Below, one piece after another: positions 1 to 12,328 of a stretch of 64,000 bases of DNA. The stretch lies in assembly GCA_963816795.1 (NCBI GenBank), contig CAWFLT010000006.1:434001-498000 (forward strand). The letters run 5' to 3'. The DNA is from CAWFLT01 sp963816795. GTDB taxonomy: Bacteria > Acidobacteriota > Vicinamibacteria > Vicinamibacterales > SCN-69-37. Every line of letters begins with the position of its first letter. Position 1 is the stretch's first letter. Made by a program: the position numbers and the translations under genes. Below the pieces are notes generated by a model. That model saw nothing but the letters and a program-made list of their open reading frames with translations, was not told where the DNA came from and searched no databases.

Positions 1-1902
1 CCACGTGATCCTGATCGCCGTGGGTGACGACCAGCCATCGTCAGCCGGCGCACGCCGCTGGCCCAGGCCGCGGGCGTCACGACGCGGCCGCCGACATCGA
101 AGACGCCGGGCCCGCCACCGGCGTCGATGAGCATCGACTGGCCCAGGGGAAACTGCACCAGGATGGCCTCGCCCTGCCCGACATCGAGAATCGACACCCG
201 CAACCGGCCTGGTCCGGGCGCCAGCCGGCCGGTGAATGGTGCCGTCACGATGACGATCAGCGCTGCCGCAGCCGTCACCATCGCGGCTCGCCGAAGGCGA
301 GCTCCCGAGTGCGGCACCATCACCGCGGTGACGGCCGTGTAGTACACGCCAATCCAGACCAACGGCGGCGGCGGAATGCGCCACGAGAGCCACGGGAACA
401 GATCGACGAGCTGGGCCGACACCACCAGGGCCTCCGCCGCCCGGCCCGCAAGCGCCCCGTTGATCGACGCCAGGTCCGGCCACACCGCGCTGATGCCAAC
501 GGCCGCCATGCCGGCGAGTTGTGCCACCGTCATCGCAGGAATCGCGACGAAATTGAGCGCCAGACCGGCGATGCCGACACGCGAGAAGACCGACGCCGCG
601 ATTGGCAGGAGCGCGAGCTCGGCGGCGATCGACGCGGCCAGGAGCGCCACCAGCACGCGCACCATCAGCGCCCACGCTCGCCGGCGCGCCCGCGGGGCCG
701 GCGATTGCCGCGCGGCCGCAGCCGGAGGGCCGACGATCGCGTTGGTCAGGCGGCCAGCGACGAGGATGATGCCGAGGGCCGCTCCGAACGACAGCCACGC
801 GCCGACGTCGATCACGGCGATCGGGTCGGCAATCGTCACCAGCACCGCGGTCGTCGCCAGCACGTACAGCGAGCGCGGCGCGAGGCCGACCGGCATCACT
901 GCCGAGGTAGAGACAGGCCGCCGTCACTGCGCGCGTCACCGACGCCTCCCCGCCCACCACGAAGCCGTACGCCGTGACGAATCCGACCGCGACCAGTGAT
1001 CCCAGGCGCGGCGATCGGAGCAGCAGCCGCGTCGCGGCGAATACGAGCGCGGTCAGCACCGCGACGTTGCCGCCCGAGATGGCGATCACGTGATACGTGC
1101 CCGCGGCCTGCAACCGGCGCTGAACGTCGTCTGAGAGCCCGGCGCGATCGCCGATCAGGATCGCCGTGACAATGCCGGCGGCCTGCTGGCGGCTGACGGG
1201 AACGTGACGCACGATCGCGGCGCGGACGGACCGGCGAGCGGCGGCAGCCCACTCGTCCGGCCAGGCGCCGCGATCGATCTCGACGAGCGCGGCGCTCTTG
1301 ATCGCACCGGTGAGGTCGAATGACCGGCGGAGCGCCTGCCACAGGAGGTTGGGGCCGCCGGGGTTGACCGCGACCGGCGGCCGTCGCAGCAGCACGGGCG
1401 CGCGGATCCGGCGGCCCGCCGTCCAGGCGGACGCCTGGGCGGCGGCCAGCGTGCCGGCGACGTGCACCTGCACCCGACCGGGCGCGCGGATCCATCCGCC
1501 GTCGTCCGCACGAAGCGACGTCACGTCGATCGTCAGCCGGACGCCGCCCTCGACGAGGGCGGCGTCCGTGCGCAGATAGCCGTCGATCGGCACGACGCCG
1601 GCGGCGCGGTCGCCGGACCCGGCGGCCGCGTCGAACCACGCCAGCAGCGGCGGGGCGAGCGCGCGCTCGCGAGCGAGCGCGCCGTGGGCGGTGGCGCCGC
1701 ACAGCAGGGCGGCGAGGACCAGGGTCCGAGCAAGCGCACCGCGCCCGGCGGCGAGCGCCAGGGAGGCGAGCAACACGGCGCACGCGAGGGCGTCGGCCGG
1801 AGTGGCGGCAGGCGTCGTGACGCCTGCCGCCGCCCCGGCGAGGACGACGAGCGCGATCGCCAGGCCGGGAGCCACGCCGCCGCTGGTGCAAGATTCGCGC
1901 AC
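1..1902 (-). CDS. comEC: ComEC/Rec2-family DNA uptake channel (partial, frameshifted)
   Basis: Inner-membrane channel that passes transforming single-stranded DNA into the cytoplasm. From a GTG at 1902 (alternative GTG at 1875) the product has hydrophobic N-terminal segments, a soluble OB-like stretch, then the competence-domain signature AGTYHVIAISGGN (around residue 270) followed by multiple membrane segments. The C-terminal metallo-beta-lactamase-like part begins with LDVGQGEAILVQ, continues through LIDAGGGPG, and runs off the left edge near THGDQDH. Two frame changes are needed: one near position 900 (after ACLYLG, resuming at VMPVGLAP) and one near 40. Both flanks match the family, so sequence error is likelier than decay. 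It diverges from the amidohydrolase gene across a palindrome. Confidence 0.88.
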   Translation of the reverse strand, partial: MRESCTSGGVAPGLAIALVVLAGAAAGVTTPAATPADALACAVLLASLALAAGRGALARTLVLAALLCGATAHGALARERALAPPLLAWFDAAAGSGDRAAGVVPIDGYLRTDAALVEGGVRLTIDVTSLRADDGGWIRAPGRVQVHVAGTLAAAQASAWTAGRRIRAPVLLRRPPVAVNPGGPNLLWQALRRSFDLTGAIKSAALVEIDRGAWPDEWAAAARRSVRAAIVRHVPVSRQQAAGIVTAILIGDRAGLSDDVQRRLQAAGTYHVIAISGGNVAVLTALVFAATRLLLRSPRLGSLVAVGFVTAYGFVVGGEASVTRAVTAACLYLGSDAGRPRAALAVRAGDDRGAGDDCRPDRRDRRRRVAVVRSGPRHHPRRWPPDQRDRRPSGCGRAAIAGPAGAPASVGADGARAGGAPGRVDRRRARAPANRGVGLLACRHRRSGAQFRRDSCDDGGTTRRHGGRWHQRGVAGPGVDQRGACGPGGGGPGGVGPARRSVPVALVAHSAAAVGLDWRVLHGRHRGDGAALGSSPSASRDGDGCGSADRHRDGTIHRPAGARTRPVAGVDSRCRAGRGHPGAVSPGPVDAHRRRWRARRLRCRRPRRDARGLGQRRAPADDGWSSPTAIRITW

Positions 1903-1935
1903 ACGCGCGCTCAGGCGCGGGGCGCGGCGAATGTG

Positions 1936-1980
1936 GCAGAAATTGCAAAACGACCTCTGAGGTCGTTTTGCAATTTCTGC
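1936..1980. repeat. Perfect 22-bp inverted repeat with 1-nt loop
   Basis: Arms 1936-1957 and 1959-1980 are exact reverse complements separated by one base. It lies in the divergent gap between comEC and the amidohydrolase gene, about 40 bp before the -10-like box of the latter. The arm contains GGTCGTTTT, also present in the palindrome at 8463-8510. There is no T-run after it, so it does not look like a simple intrinsic terminator. It could be an operator, a cruciform or a dispersed palindromic repeat. Confidence 0.8.
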
Positions 1981-2017
1981 AACGGTGACCGATCTTCTCC
2001 GTGACCTCACGCTCTTC

Positions 2018-2023
2018 TACAAT
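2018..2023 (+). promoter_or_regulatory. TACAAT -10-like box, 7 nt before the start codon
   Basis: TACAAT ends 7 nt upstream of the ATG at 2031, so transcription would begin at or next to the start codon. No Shine-Dalgarno sequence is visible between box and start. This is inferred leaderless initiation; no clear -35 hexamer is seen. Confidence 0.5.
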
Positions 2024-2030
2024 CGGGCGC

Positions 2031-3481
2031 ATGACCCGCGCACGCCTGTGGCTGACCCTGACGGCCCTGCTCATCGCCTCGGCCCTGCCTGGCGGTCAGA
2101 GCCAGAACATCCCGGCCATCGAGGCCGGGGACATCATCATCACCGGCGGACAGTTGTTCAGCGGCACCGGAGAAACGCTCGTTCCGAACTCCGGGATTCT
2201 CGTCCGCCGGGGCATCTTCCTCGAGGTCGGGATGACCCTGGCCGGACGCGACACCAGCCGCGCCGAAATCGTGCGACTCGCGCCCGACGAGACGATCCTG
2301 CCCGGGTTTTTCGATCTGCACGCGCACTACGCGGTCGACCTGTTCGGCCAGGAGCGCGTCGACGAATACACGGTCAATCCGATCGTGTTCCTCGCCAACG
2401 GCGTGACGTCGACGTTTCCCGGTGGCGAGGTCGATCCCGAAGGGCATGCTCGAGGCCCGGCGTCGCATCGAGCGAGGCCAGCAGGTCGGCGCCCGCATCC
2501 ACAGTTCAGGTCCGTACTTCGGGACCGCCCGGCCCGGCTGGCGCAACGCCGAGTGGACGCCGGAACGGATTCGCGACGAAGTCGACGTCTGGGCGGCCCA
2601 CGGCGTCCGCGGCTTCAAGGCCAAGGGCATCAACCGCGACCACCTGCCGGTCCTGATCGAACGCGCCCATCAGTACGGGCTGCCGGTCACGGCGCACCTC
2701 GATTCCGGTGCCGGCACGTCGGTGAATCCGCGCGATGCGATCTACATGGGGATCGACCGGATCGAGCATTTCCTCGGCGGCGACGCCATCGTGTCGACGC
2801 GAGGCGCCTACGCCTCGCTCGAGCAGCTCGACGTCAATCGCCCCGAGGTCGACGCGGTCATTGCGCTGTATCTGAAACGGAATGTCTTCTACGACGCCAC
2901 CGTGAGCGCGTACGGCTACTGGTACGACCCGAAGGATGCTCGCGTGTTCACGACGTGGATGGACGAGATGAGCTTCTTGACGCCTCATGCACGGGCGATC
3001 GCCAAGTCACGGCTCCCGCGCAAGCCAGTCGAGCAGTTCCGGCGAATCTACGAGGTCAAGTTCAAGGAACTGAAACGGTTTTACGACGCCGGTGGCGAGC
3101 GGCTCATCACGCTCGGGACCGACCATCCCAGCTGGGGCGAGTTCCTCTCCGGCTTCAGCGCGCATCGCGAGGTGCAGGCGCTTCGTCCTCGCCGGCATTC
3201 CGCCGGCCGCGGCGCTGAAGATGGCGACGATCAACGGCGCGCGCGCGCTGCGCCTCGGCGACGTCCTTGGCACGATCGAACCCAGCAAGCTCGCCGATCT
3301 CTTCGTCGTCGGCGGCAACCCGCTGCAGGACATCACCACGACGCGGCGAGTGCGGCGCGTGATGGCGCGCGGGAAGCTGTACGACGCCGCCGCCCTGCTC
3401 GCGAGCGTGAAGGACAAGATGGGACCGGCAGGGCCCGCAGATGACGACTGGTGGAAGGGGAATGTCAGACTGAGGAAATGA
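2031..3481 (+). CDS. Secreted amidohydrolase, imidazolonepropionase-like (frameshifted)
   Basis: Metal-dependent hydrolase of the amidohydrolase superfamily; substrate unknown (relatives act on cyclic amides or dipeptides). The ATG at 2031 gives a signal peptide (RARLWLTLTALLIASALPGG). The metal-binding HAH motif is at residues 97-99 in GFFDLHAHY. Later HLDSGAGTS and LGTDHPSW supply further metal and catalytic positions, and the C-terminus returns to the composite beta domain (GTIEPSKLADLFVVGGNPL). Two frame changes, near 2444 (DPEG to MLEARRR) and near 3182 (EVQA to VLAGIPPAAALK), must be bridged to give about 482 residues, a normal length. The gene stands alone, convergent with arfB. Confidence 0.85.
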
Positions 3482-3502
3482 AGACCGAACCGAGAACCGT
3501 TC

Positions 3503-3919
3503 CTATTCGTCGCTCCCCCGTCTCCGATTCTTCTTCACCGCGGCTCGGCGCTGCTTGCTCTCGAGCCGCCGCGTCTTCGATCCCGCCGTCGGTCGCGTCG
3601 CGCGCCGCGATTTGGGTCGCTTCGACGCCTGCGCAAGCAACGCCCCGAGCCTCGCTCGGGCCGCTTCACGATTCTGCGCCTGCGTCCGGTACTCACGCGC
3701 TTCGATCACGATCCACCCATCGACCGTCACGCGGTTGCCGGCCAGGGCCAGAAGCCGCGCCTTCACGTCACTCGAGAGCGGAGCGTCAGCGACATTGAGA
3801 CGCAGATCCACTGCCGTCGCCACCTTGTTGACGTTCTGCCCGCCCGGACCAGAAGCGCGGACAAACTTCTCCACCAGGTACGGCTCCAAGGCGGCGATTG
3901 GCGATTGGCTGCTGCTCAT
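3503..3919 (-). CDS. arfB: Alternative ribosome-rescue factor, class I release-factor domain
   Basis: Peptidyl-tRNA hydrolase of the ArfB/YaeJ/ICT1 family, which frees ribosomes stalled without a stop codon. From the ATG at 3919 the protein is 138 residues. The catalytic GPGGQ loop is at residues 24-28 (RASGPGGQNVNK), followed by a short core domain and a long basic tail (KNRRRGSDE end) that in this family enters the empty mRNA channel. An upstream in-frame GTG/ATG at 3955 would add 12 residues but falls in repeat DNA, so 3919 is preferred. It lies downstream of carB on the same strand, separated by CACGGAG/CTCCGTG repeats, and converges with the amidohydrolase gene. Confidence 0.88.
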   Translation of the reverse strand: MSSSQSPIAALEPYLVEKFVRASGPGGQNVNKVATAVDLRLNVADAPLSSDVKARLLALAGNRVTVDGWIVIEAREYRTQAQNREAARARLGALLAQASKRPKSRRATRPTAGSKTRRLESKQRRAAVKKNRRRGSDE

Positions 3920-3943
3920 GAACCCAAAACCCAAGACCTCGAA

Positions 3944-4046
3944 CACGGGGCTCACGGGGCTGGCACGGAGCTCACGGAGTTCAAGAGGGTTAACCCTTTT
4001 GATCCCGGTGTCCTCCGTTTTCCTCCGTGATCTCCGTGCGTGCTCT
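3944..4046. repeat. CACGGAG / CTCCGTG inverted repeat cluster
   Basis: Two CACGGGG and two CACGGAG copies (3944-3979) face three CTCCGT(G) copies (about 4012-4040) across a centre holding a near-palindromic GAGGGTTAACCCTTTT. The same heptamer family recurs at 16923-16975 and 54289-54320. It fills most of the gap between the carB stop and the arfB start. I do not know a function. Confidence 0.65.
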
Positions 4047-4064
4047 TGATCTGAGATCAGTTAC

Positions 4065-7325
<3,261 letters not shown>

Positions 7326-7326
<1 letters not shown>

Positions 7327-8451
7327 CAGGCGCGGTGTTCCATCGCGTCGAGAAACTGGCTGAACAGATAGTCCGCGTCGTGCGGTCCGGGCGCGGCCTC
7401 CGGGTGGTACTGCACACAGAACACCGGCTTGGACACGTGGCGCAGCCCTTCGATCGTGTGATCGTACAGGTTGAGGTGCGTGACCGTGACATCGCTCGGA
7501 AGCGTGTCTGGATCGATCGCGAACCCGTGATTCTGTGACGTGATCTCGATCTTGCCGGACGCCAGGTCCTTCACCGGATGATTGGCGCCGCGGTGGCCGA
7601 ACTTGAGCTTGTAGGTGCTGGCGCCCATCGCGTGCCCCAGCACCTGGTGGCCGAGACAGATGCCGAACACCGGCACGTCGCTCTTGATCAGTTCCTTCGC
7701 GCTCGCGATGGCGTAGGACAGCACCGCCGGATCGCCGGGCCCGTTGCTGAGAAACACACCGTCAGGCGAGGTCGCCAGCAGAGTCGCTCGCCGGCGCGGT
7801 CGCCGGAAACACGCGGACTTCGCAGTCGTGCGCGGCGAACCGGCGCAGGATGTTCCACTTCATCCCGTAGTCGTAGGCCGCGATGCGCAACGGCCGCTTC
7901 GCGCGGCGGCCCGGCGCAACGATGAACCCCTCATCCGCCGCAGCCGGCTGAAAGTCGAAGGGCGCCTCACAGGTGACGTCCAGCACGAGGTCGCGCCCTT
8001 CCATCTTGGGAACGGCGCGCGCCTTCGCGATCAGTTCGTCGGGATCGGGCCGGCCGGTCGCGATCACGCCGCGCATCACCCCGGTGGCACGAAGCACGCG
8101 CGTGAGCGCGCGGGTATCGATGTCCGAGATCGCGACGATGCCGTGACGCTTGAGATAGTTGTGCAGCGTGTCCTCGGACCGCCAGTTGCTGGCGATGGGC
8201 GAGGCGTCGCGGATCACGAATCCGGCAACCTGCACCCCGCGCGATTCGACGTCTTCCGGCGTCACGCCGTAGTTGCCGATCTCCGGACTCGTCATCGTGA
8301 CGATCTGTTCTTTGTAGGAGGGATCGGTCAGGACTTCCTGATAGCCGGTCATGCTCGTGTTGAACACGACTTCGCCGGCGGTCTCTCCCTCGGCGCCCGC
8401 GGCGCGGCCGCGGAACCAGGTTCCGTTCTCGAGTGCGAGGATAGCGTCCAT
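7326..8451 (-). CDS. carA: Carbamoyl-phosphate synthase small (glutaminase) subunit (one frame change)
   Basis: Glutamine amidotransferase subunit that supplies ammonia to CarB. The N-terminal half (MDAILALENGTWFRGRAAGA, then NTSMTGYQEVLTDPSY) matches the CPSase small-chain domain. The class I glutaminase domain carries the nucleophile Cys in FGICLGHQVLG and the His/Glu pair in VQYHPEAAPGPHD. The halves are in different frames, joined near 7782 (PASD to LLATSPDGVFLSNGPGDP), so the gene is very probably intact in the cell. The carA stop and carB start overlap by one base, the usual carAB order and coupling. A 20-bp palindrome lies just upstream of the ATG. Confidence 0.95.
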
Positions 8452-8462
8452 AGATTTGTCAG

Positions 8463-8510
8463 GACCTCGGGGGTCGTTTTACCAATATGCGTAAAACGAC
8501 CCCCGAGGTC
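8463..8510. repeat. 20-bp perfect inverted repeat, 8-nt loop
   Basis: Arms 8463-8482 and 8491-8510 are exact reverse complements. It fills the gap between the stop codon of the upstream pseudokinase gene (whose TGA at 8509-8511 overlaps the outer arm) and the carA start. Its arm contains GGTCGTTTT, as does the palindrome at 1936-1980. It could act as a terminator or attenuator ahead of carA, but no T-run follows. Confidence 0.78.
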
Positions 8511-10413
8511 ATTTTAGTGTCACGGCCAGTCGCGCTCGTTCGCCCGGCTTGATGGTCACCGTCGAGGTCACCGGCGAAAACCCGGGGAGCTCGAACCGGA
8601 CCGAATGATTCCCGGGCGCCAGCTCGGGCACGCTGAGCGGCGTGTACCCGACGAACCGACCGCCGACCACCACACGGGCGCCGCCCGGCCGCGAGTCGAC
8701 GAACACCGACCCGGTGTTCGCGCCGTCGGTCGACAGCCCGCGGCGAAGTTCAACCGCCAGAGTACGGACCGGTGTGTCGGCCGTGAGCGTCACTGGTTCG
8801 GAGCGCGGCACGTAGCCGGGGTGCGCGACTTGTACGGTATGCGACCCGAGCGGCAAATCACGCAGCGTCGTCGGCGTCTCGCCGAGCCGGCGGCCATCGA
8901 CGAACACGAGGGCACCTGCCGGCACAGAGCTCACGATCAGGCCGCCCTTCGGGGCACTCGCCGGTTTCGGTCGATCGGCCGTCACGCGCCCGGGCGGGGT
9001 GTCGGCAGACGACGAGACCGGCGCAGACGGCTCGACCGAGATCGGCACGTCGGTCTCGGCACGCACGCTGCTGCCGCTCACGGAATCGGCGCTGCCCGCC
9101 ACAGGCCTATGCGATATCCGGCAACGCCGCCGACGATGATCCCGGCCAACGTGGCCGCCAGCACGGCGGTCCACGGAAACGGTGACCGGGCCGCGGCCGG
9201 GACGACCGGGTCCGGGTCCCGAACCTGGACGACAGGCATTGTGCGAAGCGGGCGGCTCGAAGACGAGCGGCACCGGAGGGGCGCGCGGTGATCACGGCGC
9301 GCGTCACGCTCTCTAGCGCGGCGTCAGCCGGCCGAGGTGCCTCAGCGTCCGCCGACACGTCAGGGCGAAGTGCCTCGGCGGCCTCAGCGGCCTCGACGAC
9401 CACCGCTTCCGACTGAGGCGGATCAGGACGCGGCGACTCGGGCTCTGGCGCGTCACTCGGCGATTCAGGCGCGAACTCGGCGAGGTCCGCCGGTCCGTCA
9501 GCATCAACCGGCGCGATCTCGACCGGCGGCGCACTGACCGCGACGCGAGGCACCGGCAGGTCTACGAGCTCGCCGCGCGCGGCTGCGCCCAGCGCCGCGA
9601 CGAGCGCCGACGCGGAGGCAAATCGATCCTCTGGCCGATCGGCGAGCGCGCTCGCGAGCACCCGCCGAACTCGCACCCGCGCCTCCGGCGAGAGGCCGGG
9701 CGCGAGAATGCCGTCCTGGTCCGCGCCGGACGGCCGGCGGCCCGCCAGGAGCTCGTGCGCGATGACGCCGAGCGAGTAGACGTCGGCGGCCGGTCCCCAC
9801 GGCTGTAACGCGACACGCTCCGGCGCGGCGTACGGGCGCCGAACCGGCGCCTTCTCGCCAATCGACTCGATGGCCTGGACGATGCCCAACCCGGTCAGGC
9901 GAATCTCGTCAGCGCCAGAGATCACGAAGAGATCTCGCGGATGCAGCGCACCGTGTCCGATGCCCTGCGCCCAGCCGGCATCGAGCGCGTCGGCGACGAG
10001 CGACAGGACCGGCAGCGCGCGCTCGATCGGCACTGGAAGCTGCTGCCGCCAGGCGACGTCGATCGACTCGCCTGGCGCGTACTCCATCGCCAGGAACGCC
10101 CGCGTGCCTTCGAGTCCGGCATCGAGCACGCGGATCGGCGCGCCAGGAATCGCCGGGCGGTCGACGAGCCGCCTCAGTGCATCGGCCAGCCGCACCACCG
10201 TCTGCGGCGGCACGTCGAGTTTGAACGCTTTGACGGCCACGAGCCGATCTTCGTGAGGATCGTAGGTCCGAAACACCGGTCCCAGAACGCCGCTCCCAAT
10301 CTGGTGCAGGACGCGATACGCGCCGAAGGCCGGGGGCGCGTGTGGACCAACAGGCTCGTCAAAAGGCAGTGCAGGAGCTCCTGAAAACGATCACCGAACT
10401 TTACCACAGCCAT
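8509..10413 (-). CDS. Predicted pseudokinase with transmembrane segment and PEGA repeats (frameshifted)
   Basis: Hanks-type kinase fold followed by an acidic/proline-rich linker, one membrane segment (WTAVLAATLAGIIVGGVAGY) and two extracytoplasmic PEGA domains (GGLIVSSVPAGALVFVDGRR and GSVFVDSRPGGARVVVGG). The glycine loop (GSGVLGPVF) and the ATP-binding Lys (VAVKAF) are kept. The catalytic loop reads HGALHPRD where active kinases have HRDLKPEN, and the DFG position reads TGLG, so both key aspartates appear lost. Frame changes are needed near 10375 (MAVVKFGDRFQELL to the kinase frame) and at two or more points in 9100-9275 around the membrane segment. The ATG at 10413 is the best start. Role inferred: membrane-anchored scaffold or sensor. 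Confidence 0.75.
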
Positions 10414-10509
10414 TCCCACCTTCGCTCGCTCCGCGAGCTACGGCGGGCAGGGCGGCGAGAATCTCGCTCGCGGCGCGCGCTACGAGGGCAAGCGCGCACC
10501 TGTATGTAG

Positions 10510-10515
10510 TAGATT
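10510..10515 (+). promoter_or_regulatory. TAGATT -10-like box, 7 nt before bshC start
   Basis: TAGATT ends 7 nt before the GTG at 10523, the same geometry as at 2018 and 35264. No Shine-Dalgarno sequence lies between. This supports GTG 10523 rather than the in-frame TTG at 10514, which falls inside the box. Confidence 0.42.
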
Positions 10516-10522
10516 GTTCCTC

Positions 10523-12175
10523 GTGCCTTCCGAGACGCCGCTCGCGACCGCTGTACGCGGCGCGATCGACTTGCGCCGCTTCCCATGGATCCGGCCGCTG
10601 GTCGCGGAGTACGCGGCGGATTTTCAGAAAGTCAGCAGTCTCTTTGCCGGCAATCCTGCCAACCCGGCCGACTGGGCCAGCACCATCACGCGAGTGCAGA
10701 GGGCGCCGCGCGACCGCGCCGCCATCGAACGCATCGTCTCCGCGCAGCTCGCGCGGCGCGGCGCGCCGGAGGAAGCGCGAGCCGCGGCGAAGCGGCTGGC
10801 CGAGCCGACGGCGGTGGCCGTCATCACCGGACAACAGGCCGGCCTGTTCGGAGGACCGCTCTACACGCTCCTCAAGGCCGTGACGGCGATCCAGCTCGCG
10901 CGCAAGATTGAGGCGGAGCATCAGTCGCCGACCGTGCCGATCTTCTGGGTCGATGCAGAAGATCACGATTGGGACGAGGTCCGGACCGCCACCGTCCTCG
11001 ACGCCAACCTCACGCCCCGCCAGGTGACGCTCGGCGATCTCGACGGCGCCGGCGATCAACCGGTCGCGGCGTTGACGCTCGACGAGGGCATCAACGACAC
11101 CCTCGCCGAGCTCGAGGCGGTGCTCGCGCCGACGGAGTTCAGCGCCGAGACGCTGGCCGTCTTGCGCGATCGCTACGCGGTCGGTGCGCACTTCACGACC
11201 GCGTTTGCCGGGATCATCGATCAGTGGCTCGGCCGGCTGGGCCTGGTCGTCTTCGAAGCTGACGATCGCGCGGCCAAGCCGCTCGCCGCGGACCTGTTTA
11301 CCCGCGAGCTCGACAACCCCTGTCGCACGACCAAACTCGCCCTGGAGGCCGGGGAACGGATGGCGGCGCTCGGGCACACCCCGCAGGTCCAGCCGGGCGA
11401 AGACAGCGTCGCGCTGTTCTACCTCGATGCCGCCGGCCGGCACGCGGTGAAAAAGAAGAACGGCGCCTTCCTCATTGGCGACGCCGAGTGGAGCGCGGAC
11501 GCGCTGCGCCAGGAAGCCGCGACTCACCCCGAACGATTCAGCCCGAACGTCGTGCTCCGCCCGCTCGTGCAGGATCGCCTGTTTCCGAACATCTGTTATG
11601 TCGCCGGACCGAGCGAGCTCGCCTATCAGGCCCAGCTCGGTGGTGTCTACCGCGAGTTCGGAGTCGAGGCGCCGCTCCTCTACTCGCGCGCCACGGTCAC
11701 GCTCGTCGATTCGAGCGCCGCGAAGTTCCTCGACAAGTACCGCCTGCCACTCGAAGCGCTTCACGCGCAGGACGAATCGGCGCTCAATCGACTGCTCGAA
11801 AGCCAGCTGCCGCCAACGGTCGAACGCGCACTCGAAGAGACCCAGGCCGGCGTGGCCGACTACGGCCAGCGCCTCAAGGGCGTCGTACAGCCGCTCGATC
11901 CGACGCTCGCGGGTGCGGTGGACACGACGGTCGAGCGCATGCGCGAGACGCTGAAAACGCTCCAGGCGAAGATCATCCACGCCACGAAGCGCAAGGACGA
12001 GACACTGCGCCGCCAGTTCACGCGAACGCGGGCGCTGACGTTCCCCGGTGGCGATCCGCAAGAGCGCGTGCTGTCGATCGTCTTCTTCATGAACCGCTAC
12101 GGGCCCTATCTGGCCGACCGGCTCATCGAGCAGTTGCCCATCAACACCGACAAGCACTACGTGCTGACAGTCTGA
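10523..12175 (+). CDS. bshC: Putative cysteine ligase BshC (bacillithiol synthase)
   Basis: Last step of bacillithiol synthesis: joins cysteine to glucosaminyl-malate. About 550 residues and uninterrupted, the family's usual size. Recognisable blocks are VITGQQAGLFGGPLYTLLKA near residue 100, FWVDAEDHDWDEV, RLFPNICYVAGPSELAYQ near residue 355, and the C-terminal coiled-coil region ending RYGPYLADRLIEQLP. bshA and bshB are not in this window. The gene is monocistronic and convergent with the metallophosphoesterase gene, with two large stem-loops in the shared 3' gap. GTG 10523 is chosen from the position of the -10-like box; TTG 10514 would add three residues. Confidence 0.92.
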   Translation: MPSETPLATAVRGAIDLRRFPWIRPLVAEYAADFQKVSSLFAGNPANPADWASTITRVQRAPRDRAAIERIVSAQLARRGAPEEARAAAKRLAEPTAVAVITGQQAGLFGGPLYTLLKAVTAIQLARKIEAEHQSPTVPIFWVDAEDHDWDEVRTATVLDANLTPRQVTLGDLDGAGDQPVAALTLDEGINDTLAELEAVLAPTEFSAETLAVLRDRYAVGAHFTTAFAGIIDQWLGRLGLVVFEADDRAAKPLAADLFTRELDNPCRTTKLALEAGERMAALGHTPQVQPGEDSVALFYLDAAGRHAVKKKNGAFLIGDAEWSADALRQEAATHPERFSPNVVLRPLVQDRLFPNICYVAGPSELAYQAQLGGVYREFGVEAPLLYSRATVTLVDSSAAKFLDKYRLPLEALHAQDESALNRLLESQLPPTVERALEETQAGVADYGQRLKGVVQPLDPTLAGAVDTTVERMRETLKTLQAKIIHATKRKDETLRRQFTRTRALTFPGGDPQERVLSIVFFMNRYGPYLADRLIEQLPINTDKHYVLTV

Positions 12176-12180
12176 CGGCT

Positions 12181-12221
12181 AGAGCCGTTTCCAGTTCGGT
12201 GTAGCCGCTGGAAACGGCTCT
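12181..12221. terminator. 14-bp stem-loop after bshC
   Basis: Arms 12181-12194 and 12208-12221 (AGAGCCGTTTCCAG and its complement) begin 5 nt after the bshC stop. No T-run follows, so termination is inferred from position only. The left arm region 12184-12204 is repeated in inverted form at 12337-12357 (18 of 21 matches), so it may instead be one end of a larger nested element. Confidence 0.45.
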
Positions 12222-12249
12222 GCGGTTTGCGCGGCGGTGCGACCGGGAT

Positions 12250-12328
12250 GAGGGGAAGATTCACAGGTGGGGGACGGGTCTCGCTGCGCGAGCAAGACCC
12301 GTCCCCCACCTGTGCAAATCTTCCCCTC
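12250..12328. repeat. Long inverted repeat (32/34-bp arms) between convergent genes
   Basis: Arms 12250-12281 and 12295-12328 pair completely except for a two-base bulge. The loop is 13 nt. The arm contains GGGGGACGGGTCT, close to the GGGGACGGGCCTG core repeated at 41774 and 46831. It is flanked by the outer 21-bp inverted repeat 12184-12204 / 12337-12357. It could terminate both bshC and the opposing metallophosphoesterase gene, or be a small palindromic mobile element. Confidence 0.75.

Noticed and set aside
896..2074. 392-codon minus-strand frame over the comEC N-terminus
   Set aside because: Nearly all Arg/Ala/Gly; the adjacent minus frame gives real ComEC sequence with AISGGN.
8463..8510. 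Pyrimidine-responsive riboswitch or pyrR-type attenuator before carA
   Set aside because: Only a simple palindrome is present; no anti-terminator alternative, T-run or leader peptide is visible.
10391..12157. 588-codon open frame antisense to bshC
   Set aside because: It is the mirror of bshC in GC-rich DNA; the product is Arg/Asp/Glu-rich with no domain, while bshC is a clear family member.
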